Assembly: GCF_003011925.2 (NCBI RefSeq)
Contig: NZ_PXXU01000011.1
Location: forward strand, 1 to 64,000
Length of the DNA stretch: 64,000 nt
Source: Nitrosomonas supralitoralis
GTDB lineage: Bacteria > Pseudomonadota > Gammaproteobacteria > Burkholderiales > Nitrosomonadaceae
Direction of reading: 5' to 3'
Shown: positions 47,841 through 56,870 of the stretch, piece after piece
How positions within the stretch are numbered: the first letter of the stretch is position 1
Layout: every line of letters begins with the position of its first letter
Made by a program: the position numbers and the translations under genes
Notes under the pieces: model-generated
What the model saw: the letters and a program-made list of their open reading frames with translations, nothing else
Told to the model about the DNA's origin: nothing
Databases searched by the model: none

Positions 47841-49340
47841 ATGAATATTCTTGTCGTTTTTGTATTTTTGATGAGCCTTCTTTTTTCAATACTGGCTATT
47901 CAGATTGCTATTTCATTAATGCGTACCCTTAATTTGACCGACAAGCCTGATGATCATCATAAACTGCATGATATCAATACACCGTTTGTTGGCGGGATAG
48001 GGGTGCTGGCGGTTTTGTGTTTTGCAATCACTATATTAATTAACCTTCATTCTGAGCAGTTCCAGAAATGTATTGCCCTGCTTATTTGTTCCATCCTTAT
48101 CTGGGTTACTGGTTTCGTAGACGATGCAATTAAGCTCGGCTATAGACTGCGTCTTGCAATACAAGCCTTGGTTGCGCTTATTATGATTCTGGGTGGCGGT
48201 GTCGTGGTGGATGAACTGGGAGGATTGCTTTTTGGATTCCCTCTGCAACTGGGAGCGTTTGGTATTATTTTTACGCTTATTGCCACGATTGGTGGAATCA
48301 ATGCACTTAACATGGTGGATGGTGCCGATGGACTTTCAGGATCAATTGCGCTGGTGAGCTTATTGTTAATGGGCACTACGGCATACATTGCACGAGATCA
48401 GCACAATCTGATATTGATTTGTGCGCTTGCCGGTGGTGTGTCTGGCTTTCTGTATTTTAACCTGCGTCATCCCTATCAAAAATACGCACGAGTTTTTCTC
48501 GGTGATAATGGCAGCATGCTGCTTGGAGTGATGTTTGCCTGGCTGCTGGTGGATATTGCGCAAGATCCCAATCCATCCATAACACCGGTAACAGCGATTT
48601 GGTTGTTTTCCGTTCCGCTCATGGATATGTTCGGTGTCATGTTGCGCCGGATATGTGCGGGCCAATCTCCTTTCACTCCGGACCGGCAGCACTTGCATCA
48701 CTTGTTGATGAGATCCGGTTTCAGGGTCAATGAAATCGTTTTTACGATGGTTCTGTTACATAGTCTGATTGGAATAATCGGACTCGCAGGCATGTATTTA
48801 AATGTTCCGGAACTTGCCATGCTACTGGGTTTTCTACTGATCTTAAGCGGGTACTTCTACTTGACTTATCATCCTGAGAATTTTATATCGCTACTTCGGA
48901 AATTCGATACACTGCTTAATACTCGATTAGGGTTTGCACCTGTTTCGAATAGCAAAATTCTCATTGGCAGTTATTCGGCTAAAGAAACGGAAGTGCTTGC
49001 CAATTCACTCAGTGATGAATTGGGAGCCGAGATGAATTTCTGGATAAGGATCTTCAGGAAATCATCGGAACCCCATCATCCAGGAAAACGTTATGCGATT
49101 ACATTTAGTATCTGGCTTGATAAAAAGGATGATATCTCGAGAGAAACACTAAGGCAGTGTATGGCGTCGCTACAATGGCGGTTAATAGAGCAACGAGGCA
49201 TCCATCTACACCAATTTTTTAGTCGTAAAACAGACTCTGATCCGGAAATTATTAATGATGGAAGTGCCTTCGGTGAGTCCAAAGACAAGGGTCGTCGCGA
49301 GTTGGGACCACAAGCGCTGTCATTTGAAGTTTTACGTTGA
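47841..49340 (+). CDS. WecA-like undecaprenyl-phosphate sugar-1-phosphate transferase with C-terminal extension
   Basis: 499 residues, about 140 more than usual WecA. About ten membrane helices with GPT-family motifs: KPDDHHKLHDINTPFVGGIG, GFVDDAIKLGYR, NALNMVDGADGLSGS and VFLGDNGSMLLG, and HHLLMRSG. It starts the polymer by putting GlcNAc-1-P or a similar sugar on undecaprenyl phosphate. After the last helix (~residue 350) a soluble region of about 145 residues (…KILIGSYSAKETEVLANSL…) is not part of the known enzyme. It follows the Wzc-like gene after five bases. Confidence 0.9.
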   Translation: MNILVVFVFLMSLLFSILAIQIAISLMRTLNLTDKPDDHHKLHDINTPFVGGIGVLAVLCFAITILINLHSEQFQKCIALLICSILIWVTGFVDDAIKLGYRLRLAIQALVALIMILGGGVVVDELGGLLFGFPLQLGAFGIIFTLIATIGGINALNMVDGADGLSGSIALVSLLLMGTTAYIARDQHNLILICALAGGVSGFLYFNLRHPYQKYARVFLGDNGSMLLGVMFAWLLVDIAQDPNPSITPVTAIWLFSVPLMDMFGVMLRRICAGQSPFTPDRQHLHHLLMRSGFRVNEIVFTMVLLHSLIGIIGLAGMYLNVPELAMLLGFLLILSGYFYLTYHPENFISLLRKFDTLLNTRLGFAPVSNSKILIGSYSAKETEVLANSLSDELGAEMNFWIRIFRKSSEPHHPGKRYAITFSIWLDKKDDISRETLRQCMASLQWRLIEQRGIHLHQFFSRKTDSDPEIINDGSAFGESKDKGRRELGPQALSFEVLR

Positions 49341-49355
49341 AGTCGAAATGGTATT

Positions 49356-49426
49356 TGTCATTCCGGACGCAATGAGGAAACTTTGGTAATTAACACACTA
49401 GATTTTTCGCTGTGATGGAAATGACA
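49356..49426. repeat. Palindromic repeat family P, degraded copy 2 (71 bp)
   Basis: TGTCATTCCGGACGCAATGAGGAA at the left and TTTTCGCTGTGATGGAAATGACA at the right form an imperfect inverted repeat of nearly the same length as the intact copy at 61944-62015. It fills most of the gap between the WecA-like and dehydrogenase genes. Confidence 0.75.
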
Positions 49427-49478
49427 GTTGTTCAGAGTTTCGTTAATTAACTTATATATTCAATAGAGGTGTTTTTTC

Positions 49479-50759
49479 ATGAAAATAGCGATTGTTGGTC
49501 TTGGTTATGTTGGGCTGCCACTGGCAGTCGAGTTCGGCAAAAAATATTCCACGACCGGGATCGATCTTTCTGCAGGAAAAATTGCAGCATATCGCAATTT
49601 CGTTGACCCGACCGGCGAGGTCTCATCGGAGAATTTGCGTGCGGCAACGCAACTGAGCTATCACACCGATCCACAGGCATTAAACGACGCGGGTTTTATT
49701 ATTGTGGCCGTTCCCACGCCCGTGGATAAAGCAAACCAGCCCGATTTCACGGCACTCATCAAAAGCTCCGAAGCCGTTGGGAAACACATCAAGCGTGGTG
49801 CGATTGTGGTGTATGAATCCACCGTCTATCCCGGTGCGACCGAAGAGGTGTGCATTCCATTGATCGAAAAACATTCCGGCCTGAAATGGAAAAAAGATTT
49901 CTTTGTCGGCTACAGTCCGGAGCGCATCAATCCCGGTGATAAAGAGCGAACTGTCACCAAAATCGTGAAAGTTGTTTCCGGCGACACACCGGAAACATTG
50001 AAAACTGTCACCGAAATCTACGGGTCAATTATCACCGCAGGCGTTTATCCAGCCAGCAGTATCAAGGTGGCAGAAGCCGCCAAGGTCATTGAAAATACCC
50101 AGCGCGATCTGAATATCGCCCTGATGAACGAACTGGCGATTATTTTCGATAAGATCGGCATCGATACGCTGGAAGTGTTGAAAGTGGCGGGTACCAAGTG
50201 GAACTTTCTGCCATTTCGCCCTGGTCTGGTTGGCGGACATTGCATCGGCGTTGATCCGTATTACCTGACCCATAAAGCAGATATGGTTGGTTACCACCCG
50301 CAAGTTATTCTGGCAGGGCGTCGTATCAATGACGGTATGACAGCCTACGTGGCACAGCAAACTGTGAAGCAAATCATCAAGGCAGGTGGAGCAGTCAAAG
50401 GATCCAAGATCATCGTGCTGGGACTCACCTTCAAAGAAAATTGCGCAGATCTGCGCAACAGTAAGGTTGCTGATTTGGTGAGAGAACTACAGGAATTTGG
50501 ATGTGAAGTCAGTGTACACGATCCATTGGCTGATCCGGAAGAGGCGATTCACGAATACGGCATTACTCTCACCGAGTGGGATGCGCTTCCGAAGCAGGCG
50601 GATGCCATAGTAGCGGCCGTGGCTCATACTGAATACACAAACAAACCCTTTGATCTGATGGCGTCCAATTTAAAAGCGGGCGGAGTATTTGTCGACATCA
50701 AGTCGGCTTATCCTCAAGAAGCAATCGAAGCGGCTGGATACAAGTTGTGGCGTTTGTAA
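49479..50759 (+). CDS. tviB: UDP-N-acetyl-D-galactosamine/glucosamine 6-dehydrogenase (WbpO/TviB type)
   Basis: 426 residues of the UDP-glucose/GDP-mannose dehydrogenase family. NAD motif [43 protein letters not shown]; catalytic Cys in [17 protein letters not shown]-terminal domain [17 protein letters not shown]. Overall pattern is that of TviB/WbpO ([15 protein letters not shown]), which oxidise C6 of a UDP-N-acetylhexosamine to the uronic acid. Paired with the epimerase gene two bases downstream, the likely product is UDP-GalNAcA. Substrate is inferred from family. Confidence 0.92.
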   Translation: MKIAIVGLGYVGLPLAVEFGKKYSTTGIDLSAGKIAAYRNFVDPTGEVSSENLRAATQLSYHTDPQALNDAGFIIVAVPTPVDKANQPDFTALIKSSEAVGKHIKRGAIVVYESTVYPGATEEVCIPLIEKHSGLKWKKDFFVGYSPERINPGDKERTVTKIVKVVSGDTPETLKTVTEIYGSIITAGVYPASSIKVAEAAKVIENTQRDLNIALMNELAIIFDKIGIDTLEVLKVAGTKWNFLPFRPGLVGGHCIGVDPYYLTHKADMVGYHPQVILAGRRINDGMTAYVAQQTVKQIIKAGGAVKGSKIIVLGLTFKENCADLRNSKVADLVRELQEFGCEVSVHDPLADPEEAIHEYGITLTEWDALPKQADAIVAAVAHTEYTNKPFDLMASNLKAGGVFVDIKSAYPQEAIEAAGYKLWRL

Positions 50760-50761
50760 CG

Positions 50762-51856
50762 ATGACTGATTCGTATAGTCAACTCAAGAACCTACTTGCC
50801 ACCGAGCCACACACATGGCTCATTACTGGCGTAGCGGGTTTCATCGGCAGCAACCTGCTTGAAACCCTGCTCAAGCTTAACCAGTACGTGGTTGGACTGG
50901 ATAACTTCGCCACCGGCTACCAGCGCAACCTGGATGAAGTGCAAGCATTGGTAACACCAGCACAATGGGGTAATTTTCACTTCATTCAAGGTGACATCCG
51001 CAAACTGGATGACTGCCACCGCGCCATGTCATTTCGTCATTCCCGCGAAGGTGGGAATCCAGTAACGAATGCAGACATCCCCGTTGAATATGTGCTTCAC
51101 CAGGCTGCTCTTGGTTCGGTTCCACGCTCAATCGAAAATCCCATCGCTACTAATGAAACCAACATCAGTGGTTTTCTCAACATGTTGGTTGTCGCTCGTG
51201 ATGCCAAAATAAAGCGTTTTGTCTATGCAGCGAGCAGCTCTACCTATGGTGACCATCCCGGCTTGCCCAAAGTGGAAGACAAAATCGGCAAGCCGCTATC
51301 GCCCTACGCCGTCACAAAATATGTCAACGAGCTTTATGCCGATGTTTTCGCTCGCACGTATGGATTTAATACTATCGGCTTGCGTTATTTCAATGTATTC
51401 GGTCCACGCCAGGATCCTAATGGAGCGTATGCAGCTGTTATCCCCAAATGGATTGCCAGCATGATCAAAGGCGAGCCGGTATTTGTCAATGGCGATGGCG
51501 AAACCAGTCGCGATTTCTGCTACATTGAAAATACCGTGGAAGCCAACCTGCTTGCTGCCACCACTGAAAATCCTGACGCCACCAATCAAATCTATAATGT
51601 CGCCGTTGGTGACCGCACCACGCTCAATCAGCTTTATGAGCAGCTTCATATCAACTTGCTGCACAGCCATTCTCACCTGCAAGGCGTGAAGCCCGTATAT
51701 CGTGATTTCCGAGCAGGGGACGTGCGCCATTCTCTGGCCGACATCAGCAAAGCTACCACGTTATTGGGTTACCAGCCCATCCATCGAATTGGCGAAGGCC
51801 TAAAGATTGCGATGTCGTGGTATGTGCAACATTTAACACAGCAAGGGAAAAATTGA
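50762..51856 (+). CDS. tviC: UDP-N-acetylglucosamine 4-epimerase (WbpP/TviC type) with an in-frame repeat insertion
   Basis: About 364 residues; the ATG at 50762 is preferred over GTG at 50747. Extended [22 protein letters not shown]-binding; [16 protein letters not shown]; catalytic YAVTKYVNE (Tyr-x3-Lys); [25 protein letters not shown]. The order of residues matches WbpP/TviC, which interconvert UDP-GlcNAc and UDP-GalNAc. About 17 residues ([17 protein letters not shown]) between DCHRA and [10 protein letters not shown] are extra and come from a repeat element (see separate entry). It lies in the loop before a core beta-strand. Confidence 0.93.
   Translation: MTDSYSQLKNLLATEPHTWLITGVAGFIGSNLLETLLKLNQYVVGLDNFATGYQRNLDEVQALVTPAQWGNFHFIQGDIRKLDDCHRAMSFRHSREGGNPVTNADIPVEYVLHQAALGSVPRSIENPIATNETNISGFLNMLVVARDAKIKRFVYAASSSTYGDHPGLPKVEDKIGKPLSPYAVTKYVNELYADVFARTYGFNTIGLRYFNVFGPRQDPNGAYAAVIPKWIASMIKGEPVFVNGDGETSRDFCYIENTVEANLLAATTENPDATNQIYNVAVGDRTTLNQLYEQLHINLLHSHSHLQGVKPVYRDFRAGDVRHSLADISKATTLLGYQPIHRIGEGLKIAMSWYVQHLTQQGKN
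51028..51078. repeat. REP-type palindromic repeat inserted in the epimerase coding sequence
   Basis: CGTCATTCCCGCGAAGGTGG followed by GAATCC is a widespread proteobacterial repeat; CATTCCCGCG and its partner GGTGGGAATC form a hairpin. It is read in frame as RHSREGGNP, a peptide known to mark translated copies of this repeat. The gene stays open. Confidence 0.85.
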
Positions 51857-51896
51857 GTATTAATCGAACCGAGCAAAGCGCATTTCTATCCCAAAT

Positions 51897-53249
51897 ATGA
51901 AGCTTCTCAAGGCAGCTAGGGAACGCATTACCAAAACGCATCCAGATCATCATGCCATTGCGTCTGGAATGGCATGGGTGATTCTATTTGTGTTCCTTGG
52001 TAAACTTGCCGGTGCAGCGAAAGAAATGGCGATTGCCTACCGCTATGGGGTGAGCGAAGAGGTAGATGCCTACCTTTTTATTTTTAACTTGGTGAACTGG
52101 CCTGTTAATGTATGGTTCAGTGTCCTCACGATTGTGCTTGTACCGCTAGCGGCAAGAATCAGGCAAGGCGCGCCATTGGAGCTTACAAAATTCAGATCAG
52201 AACTATTTGGCTTAGCGCTTCTGCTTGGTGTGATAGTGAGCTTAGTGCTGTGGATAGGGTTACCGTATCTTTTGCACAGCCAGAGTACGGGTTTGCCACC
52301 AACAACAGTGGCTATCGCTATCAGTATGGTGGCTGGTCTTGCCCTGTTGGCTCCGTTGGGCTTGCTCGTCAGCCTATTTTCTGTCTGGATGATGACAGCA
52401 GGTCGACAAGCCAACACACTATTGGAAGGTGTGCCAGCCATAGTGCTATTGGTAGCTGTACTTATATTTCCAAGCGGCGGAGCGGAACCACTGATATGGG
52501 GTACTGTGGTCGGCGTTGCTTTTCATCTTGTTAGCCTTGCCTTTCCATTGGCGAGAAGAGGTGAGATCGAACTACCTTGTTTCAAACTCAAATCATCCCA
52601 ATGGCCTGTTTTTTGGCAAGGCTTCGGCATCATGGTGGCAGGTCAGGCGCTAATGAGCTTCATTGGCATCGTCGATCAATTTTTTGCGGCACATCTGGGC
52701 ACGGGGGCTATAGCAACGCTAAGTTATACTAACCGCATCCTGGCGTTGCTACTTGGCTTGGGTGCCATGTCAGTGTCGCGTGCAACTCTGCCGGTCTTTT
52801 CCCGTGTTCAGGCACAAGGTGGTGACGGGTTACACCTTCGAAGTGTTGCGGTTCATTGGGTGCGTATCATGTTTGTGTTAGGCGTGGCCACCATGATTGT
52901 TGGTTGGTGGTTAGCACCTTGGGCGGTAAAATTGCTCTTTGAGCGCGGCGCATTCATCGCCCGTGATACACAAGCTGTAACGGAAGTTTTGCGCTATGGC
53001 TTAGTGCAAATACCATTTTACTTTGCTGGGTTGGTGTTGGTTTCGCTGCTGGCAAGCCAGCGGAAACACAAGTTGATTGCGACCAGTGCGATAGTAAACT
53101 TGTTCGTCAAAGTCATCGCGAACTTTGTCTTCATCCCATTGATGGGCATCAACGGCATTATCTCAGCCACGGCCGTCATGTACTTGTGCTCATGTGCACT
53201 GCTTTATTGGTTCGTTAGTGTTAATGCAAAGCAAATGGATGCATCCTGA
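51897..53249 (+). CDS. MurJ/MviN-like lipid-linked oligosaccharide flippase (putative Wzx)
   Basis: 450 residues, 12-14 hydrophobic helices. The N-terminal WVILFVFLGKLAGAAKEMAIAYRYGVSEEVDAYLFIFN is the MurJ/MviN pattern (LGxxREMxIAxxFGxSxxxDAF). The later GAIATLSYTNRILALLLGLGAMSVSRATLPVFS is also typical. In this context, with no other Wzx, it probably flips the undecaprenyl-linked repeat unit rather than lipid II, though the latter cannot be excluded. It overlaps the next gene by one base (TGATG). Confidence 0.85.
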   Translation: MKLLKAARERITKTHPDHHAIASGMAWVILFVFLGKLAGAAKEMAIAYRYGVSEEVDAYLFIFNLVNWPVNVWFSVLTIVLVPLAARIRQGAPLELTKFRSELFGLALLLGVIVSLVLWIGLPYLLHSQSTGLPPTTVAIAISMVAGLALLAPLGLLVSLFSVWMMTAGRQANTLLEGVPAIVLLVAVLIFPSGGAEPLIWGTVVGVAFHLVSLAFPLARRGEIELPCFKLKSSQWPVFWQGFGIMVAGQALMSFIGIVDQFFAAHLGTGAIATLSYTNRILALLLGLGAMSVSRATLPVFSRVQAQGGDGLHLRSVAVHWVRIMFVLGVATMIVGWWLAPWAVKLLFERGAFIARDTQAVTEVLRYGLVQIPFYFAGLVLVSLLASQRKHKLIATSAIVNLFVKVIANFVFIPLMGINGIISATAVMYLCSCALLYWFVSVNAKQMDAS

Positions 53250-54361
53250 TGCGGTTACTTATTCTTGTCAACTCCATGGGTGGTGGTGGTGCCGAACGCG
53301 TCACTGCAACTCTCGCTAATTACTGGGCAGCGAAGGGATGGGAGATCAGCATCGTCACACTCACACCGCAAAGTGATGACTTCTACGAATTGAGTGCATC
53401 CATCAAGCGTGTGGCGTTAGAGTTGGGCGGCGAAAGTAGTAATGTATTTATTGGGTTGCTTCATAACGTGCACCGCGTGCTGGCAGTTCGGCGGGTGCTG
53501 TGCGACATCAAACCAGATGTAGCATTAGGGATGATGACAACGGCGAATATCTTGTTGGCGCTTGCTTCGTTGAGGTTAAGAATCCGAACTGTGGGATCAG
53601 AGCGCACTCATCCGCCACAGTACCCGCTAGGTGCATTGTGGGAGCGGTTACGAAGCTATGGTTATGGCCTCTTGGTTGCTGTGGTAGCTCAGTCAAACGA
53701 GGGGGCTGCATGGATTGACTTCAATACCAATGCAAAAAATGTGGTGGTAATTCCCAATCCGGTCAAATGGCCACTGACAAATCATCAACCGCTGCTCGAA
53801 GTCGACGAGGTGTGTCAAAAGGGGAGAAAGTTGCTGCTTGCGGTGGGGCGTTTGTCCGCTGAGAAGCAATTCGATTTATTAATAGATGTTTTCAAATCAC
53901 TCACTAGTCGACATCCTGATTGGGATCTGGTCATCCTCGGTGAAGGACCTTTGCATTTAGATTTAGAAATACTAGTGCGGCAGCTAGGCTTGCAAAGTCG
54001 GGTCTTGTTGCCTGGCAGGGCCGGCAACGTGGGTGATTGGTATGAGCGCGCCGATCTTTTTGTATTAAGCTCACGATTTGAAGGTTTCCCCAACGCGCTT
54101 GTTGAGGCAATGGCCTATGGCGTGCCAACTGTGAGTTTTGATTGCGATACTGGCCCGCGCGACATCATTTGTCATGAGGTGGATGGGCTGCTTGTACCAC
54201 CAGGTAATCAGGTTAGTTTGACCGCAGCGCTGGATCGACTGATGGACGATGCCGCTTTACGCCAACGCTTTGCCAATCGGGCAGTAGAGGTGCGTGAGCG
54301 GTTCTCAATCGACTTGGTTGCAGAAAAGTGGGCCAATTTATTTTTAGAGCGCGCAAAATAA
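53249..54361 (+). CDS. GT4 family glycosyltransferase
   Basis: 370 residues, GT-B fold. N-terminal LILVNSMGGGGAERVTATLA, the glycine-rich loop of GT4 enzymes such as WcaL/PglJ; C-terminal domain with LLAVGRLSAEKQFDLLIDVF and the E-x7-E nucleotide-sugar motif SRFEGFPNALVEAMAYGVPTVSFD. Membrane-associated, adds one sugar to the lipid-linked repeat unit; which sugar cannot be told. It overlaps the flippase gene by one base. Confidence 0.93.
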   Translation: MRLLILVNSMGGGGAERVTATLANYWAAKGWEISIVTLTPQSDDFYELSASIKRVALELGGESSNVFIGLLHNVHRVLAVRRVLCDIKPDVALGMMTTANILLALASLRLRIRTVGSERTHPPQYPLGALWERLRSYGYGLLVAVVAQSNEGAAWIDFNTNAKNVVVIPNPVKWPLTNHQPLLEVDEVCQKGRKLLLAVGRLSAEKQFDLLIDVFKSLTSRHPDWDLVILGEGPLHLDLEILVRQLGLQSRVLLPGRAGNVGDWYERADLFVLSSRFEGFPNALVEAMAYGVPTVSFDCDTGPRDIICHEVDGLLVPPGNQVSLTAALDRLMDDAALRQRFANRAVEVRERFSIDLVAEKWANLFLERAK

Positions 54362-54453
54362 TCATCCGAATCACATAGGGAATACAGAAGATGAGCCAGA
54401 TAAATCTTGTAAGCTACACAGCCGAATGAAAGAAATTTAAGGGAGTTTAGGAA

Positions 54454-55638
54454 TTGAGGAGAAATTTGGAATTGCTCTCTTTAAGCGCAATCTTGCTAAT
54501 AGTAGGAACCGGCTTATATACCCAGTTACCAAGTATTGCTTACATTCCCGTTTTGGCTGCGGTTGTGTTGGTGTTTTCAAATAAGCGATTTATTAGATCA
54601 CCTCAGAAATATATTGAACCCAACATGTTCAAGGGGATTATCTTATTTAACTCATTTTTATTGATACAAATAGCCTTTGGACGGTTGGACCTGCAGGCAT
54701 ATTACTTCCAGTTTTTTGCAATAAGTCTATTTGTGCTGACTTACGTCTTGATCATACTCATTACTGATGAGAAACGTCCTCCCGATTTGCGAATTTTCAA
54801 GTATCTCGGTTGGATTGTGTTGTTTAGCCTGTTGCTGTTGCTTGGGGGGCAGATCGCACAGATCATGGGGTACATCAAACAGGTAAATTTTGAGGGTGCC
54901 GATCGTGATGTGCTTGTAACTTTGGCCAGACCAGGGGGGTTTCTCAATCCCAATGTCACCGCGGCGATTGCCATCGTATTTCTATTTACGCTAGACAGAC
55001 TGAGCAATGTTGTTGGTAAGATGCTTATCGTGGTCGCTCTGCCCCTGGCTATAACAGTGGTGCTGTTAACGCAATCTCGTGCAGCATTAATTGCCCTGTT
55101 GGGTTTTTTGCTAATTATTTTGTCAAAGAACTCGTTACGCCACATGGTATTTACCTTACTGATGGCGTCGGTATTCGTATGCTTTATGTTAATCGCTTAT
55201 CCAGATATAGTGATTAATTTGATTGATAATGTGATGCAACGTTTTGAGGGCGATGCAAGTAGTGAAGAACGGCACTATGTATTGCGCTACAGTTTTGACG
55301 CATTCGCCGATTCACCTTTGTTTGGGCACGGCAGCACATATTTGGTTAGTAAGTTAGAGGTGTCGTCGCATAACCAACTTGTTGAGATTCTGGTGAGTTA
55401 TGGAATGTTGGGTTTGTTGGTTCTGATTCCATCGCTATTGTTATTGTATTTCCCCGTCTCTGCTTTGATGTTCGCATTCTGCATTCTGCCTATGTTTTTG
55501 TTTAGCCATAATTTCGTTGATTCTTACGGATTCCAAATTGGATTAGGGTTTGCGCTGGCCGTAGATCGAATAGTTAGATCAACTGTGTACGTCACGCAAA
55601 CTGGCCGCAGCCATAAATCAAAACCACAATTCACATGA
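54454..55638 (+). CDS. O-antigen ligase/Wzy-like polymerase
   Basis: 394 residues with about 11 hydrophobic segments and the O-antigen ligase/polymerase family pattern: PGGFLNPNVTAAIAIVFLF, then TQSRAALIALLGFLLII, and a large periplasmic loop containing RHYVLRYSFDAFADSPLFGHGSTYLVSKLEVSSHNQLVEIL with the conserved His. Start is TTG at 54454; another TTG at 54466 is better spaced from AGGAG. In a Wzx/Wzy-type locus it is most likely the polymerase. Confidence 0.85.
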   Translation: MRRNLELLSLSAILLIVGTGLYTQLPSIAYIPVLAAVVLVFSNKRFIRSPQKYIEPNMFKGIILFNSFLLIQIAFGRLDLQAYYFQFFAISLFVLTYVLIILITDEKRPPDLRIFKYLGWIVLFSLLLLLGGQIAQIMGYIKQVNFEGADRDVLVTLARPGGFLNPNVTAAIAIVFLFTLDRLSNVVGKMLIVVALPLAITVVLLTQSRAALIALLGFLLIILSKNSLRHMVFTLLMASVFVCFMLIAYPDIVINLIDNVMQRFEGDASSEERHYVLRYSFDAFADSPLFGHGSTYLVSKLEVSSHNQLVEILVSYGMLGLLVLIPSLLLLYFPVSALMFAFCILPMFLFSHNFVDSYGFQIGLGFALAVDRIVRSTVYVTQTGRSHKSKPQFT

Positions 55639-55757
55639 AGAATTTTGGTACTGCCGACCAGCGCGATTATGTACTTTCAGCATTCGTTCGCTCCCAAGAG
55701 CGCACTACTTTGGTGGCGTTCCCACTGCTGTGGTACGTTGCTGCATGTCGATATTGA
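55635..55757 (+). CDS. Small frame coupled between Wzy-like and GT4 genes
   Basis: A 40-codon frame (MKNFGTADQRDYVLSAFVRS…) whose ATG overlaps the Wzy-like stop by four bases and which ends six bases before the GTG of the next glycosyltransferase. The C-terminal half is hydrophobic (TLVAFPLLWYVAA). Positioned like a real member of a translationally coupled operon; it may also be a gene fragment. No family recognised. Confidence 0.35.
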   Translation: MKNFGTADQRDYVLSAFVRSQERTTLVAFPLLWYVAACRY

Positions 55758-55763
55758 GATAAC

Positions 55764-56870
55764 GTGAAAATTATATTTCTTACTAGTTCGCTAGGTGCAG
55801 GCGGTGCAGAACGGGTGGCGACAACACTTTGCAACACATGGGCTGCGCGTGGTGATCGGGTGATTCTGGTGCCAACCTTCTCGGGTGGAGGTAGGCCATT
55901 TTATGAGATTTCGAATGATGTTGAGCTTATTTACCTTGCGGATTTGATCGGATCGACTGGCAAATCTCTATTGAACTATATAAAAAGATTGCTGGCGCTT
56001 CGTAGATTGATAGATACTGAAAAGCCTGATGTGGTCATTTCTTTTTTGCCCAACGTGAACGTTGCGGCCATTCTGTCGGCATTCCATCTTTCGGTCCCAG
56101 TCATTTGTTGTGAGAGAAGAGACCCTTCGAGCCAACCAACTACATCGTTTTGGGAATTGGCGTGCCGGATTACATATCGCTTTGCGGATATGGTGGTTGT
56201 TCAGACGGAGGCGGCATGCAACTCTATCGACGGTATTTACCCCGGTATCAAGTGTGTCCGTACGATGGCTAATCCGCTACCGGATGAAATACTGCAGATC
56301 GAATGGGGGGCGCAAGACAAGGTGCGGAAATCGCTCTTAAGCATTGGTCGGCTTTCTAGCGGGAAGCAGGTCGACAAAAGCGTGAGTGCATTCTCAAAGG
56401 TCGCTTCTGTCTATCCAGACTGGGACCTTCATATCTATGGAGATGGCAAAGTACGTGATGAACTTCAAAGTCAAATTTACCTCCTGGGCTTACAGGATCG
56501 CGTATTCCTCCTGGGGCGAACAACTTCACCGTGGTTGATTATGGAGGGAGCAGATGCTTTTGTAATGACTTCAAAATATGAAGGTTTTCCGAATGCCCTG
56601 CTCGAAGCGATGGGCGTTGGTCTAGCGTGCGTTGTCTTCGATTGTCCTAGTGGGCCAAGAGATATTACACGGGATGGCCAGGATGCTTTTCTTGTGCCAC
56701 TCGACGATGAGACCATGCTAGAAGCAACTCTTAGAGAGTTGATGGGCAATGAGGCATTGCGCACTCAGATGGGTAGACAGGCACGAGATTCTGTAATTGC
56801 TCGGTACAGTTTGTCGTCTGTGATTGTCAAGTGGGATTCGTTATTCAATGAGCTTGGTGTTTTTCCATGA
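55764..56870 (+). CDS. GT4 family glycosyltransferase
   Basis: 368 residues from a GTG start. IIFLTSSLGAGGAERVATTLC is the acceptor-side glycine loop; the donor domain has SIGRLSSGKQVDKSVSAF and SKYEGFPNALLEAMGVGLACVVFD with the E-x7-E motif, then GPRDITRDGQDAFLVP. Closely related in layout to the enzyme at 53249, so both may recognise similar acceptors. It overlaps the next gene by four bases (ATGA). Confidence 0.92.
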   Translation: MKIIFLTSSLGAGGAERVATTLCNTWAARGDRVILVPTFSGGGRPFYEISNDVELIYLADLIGSTGKSLLNYIKRLLALRRLIDTEKPDVVISFLPNVNVAAILSAFHLSVPVICCERRDPSSQPTTSFWELACRITYRFADMVVVQTEAACNSIDGIYPGIKCVRTMANPLPDEILQIEWGAQDKVRKSLLSIGRLSSGKQVDKSVSAFSKVASVYPDWDLHIYGDGKVRDELQSQIYLLGLQDRVFLLGRTTSPWLIMEGADAFVMTSKYEGFPNALLEAMGVGLACVVFDCPSGPRDITRDGQDAFLVPLDDETMLEATLRELMGNEALRTQMGRQARDSVIARYSLSSVIVKWDSLFNELGVFP

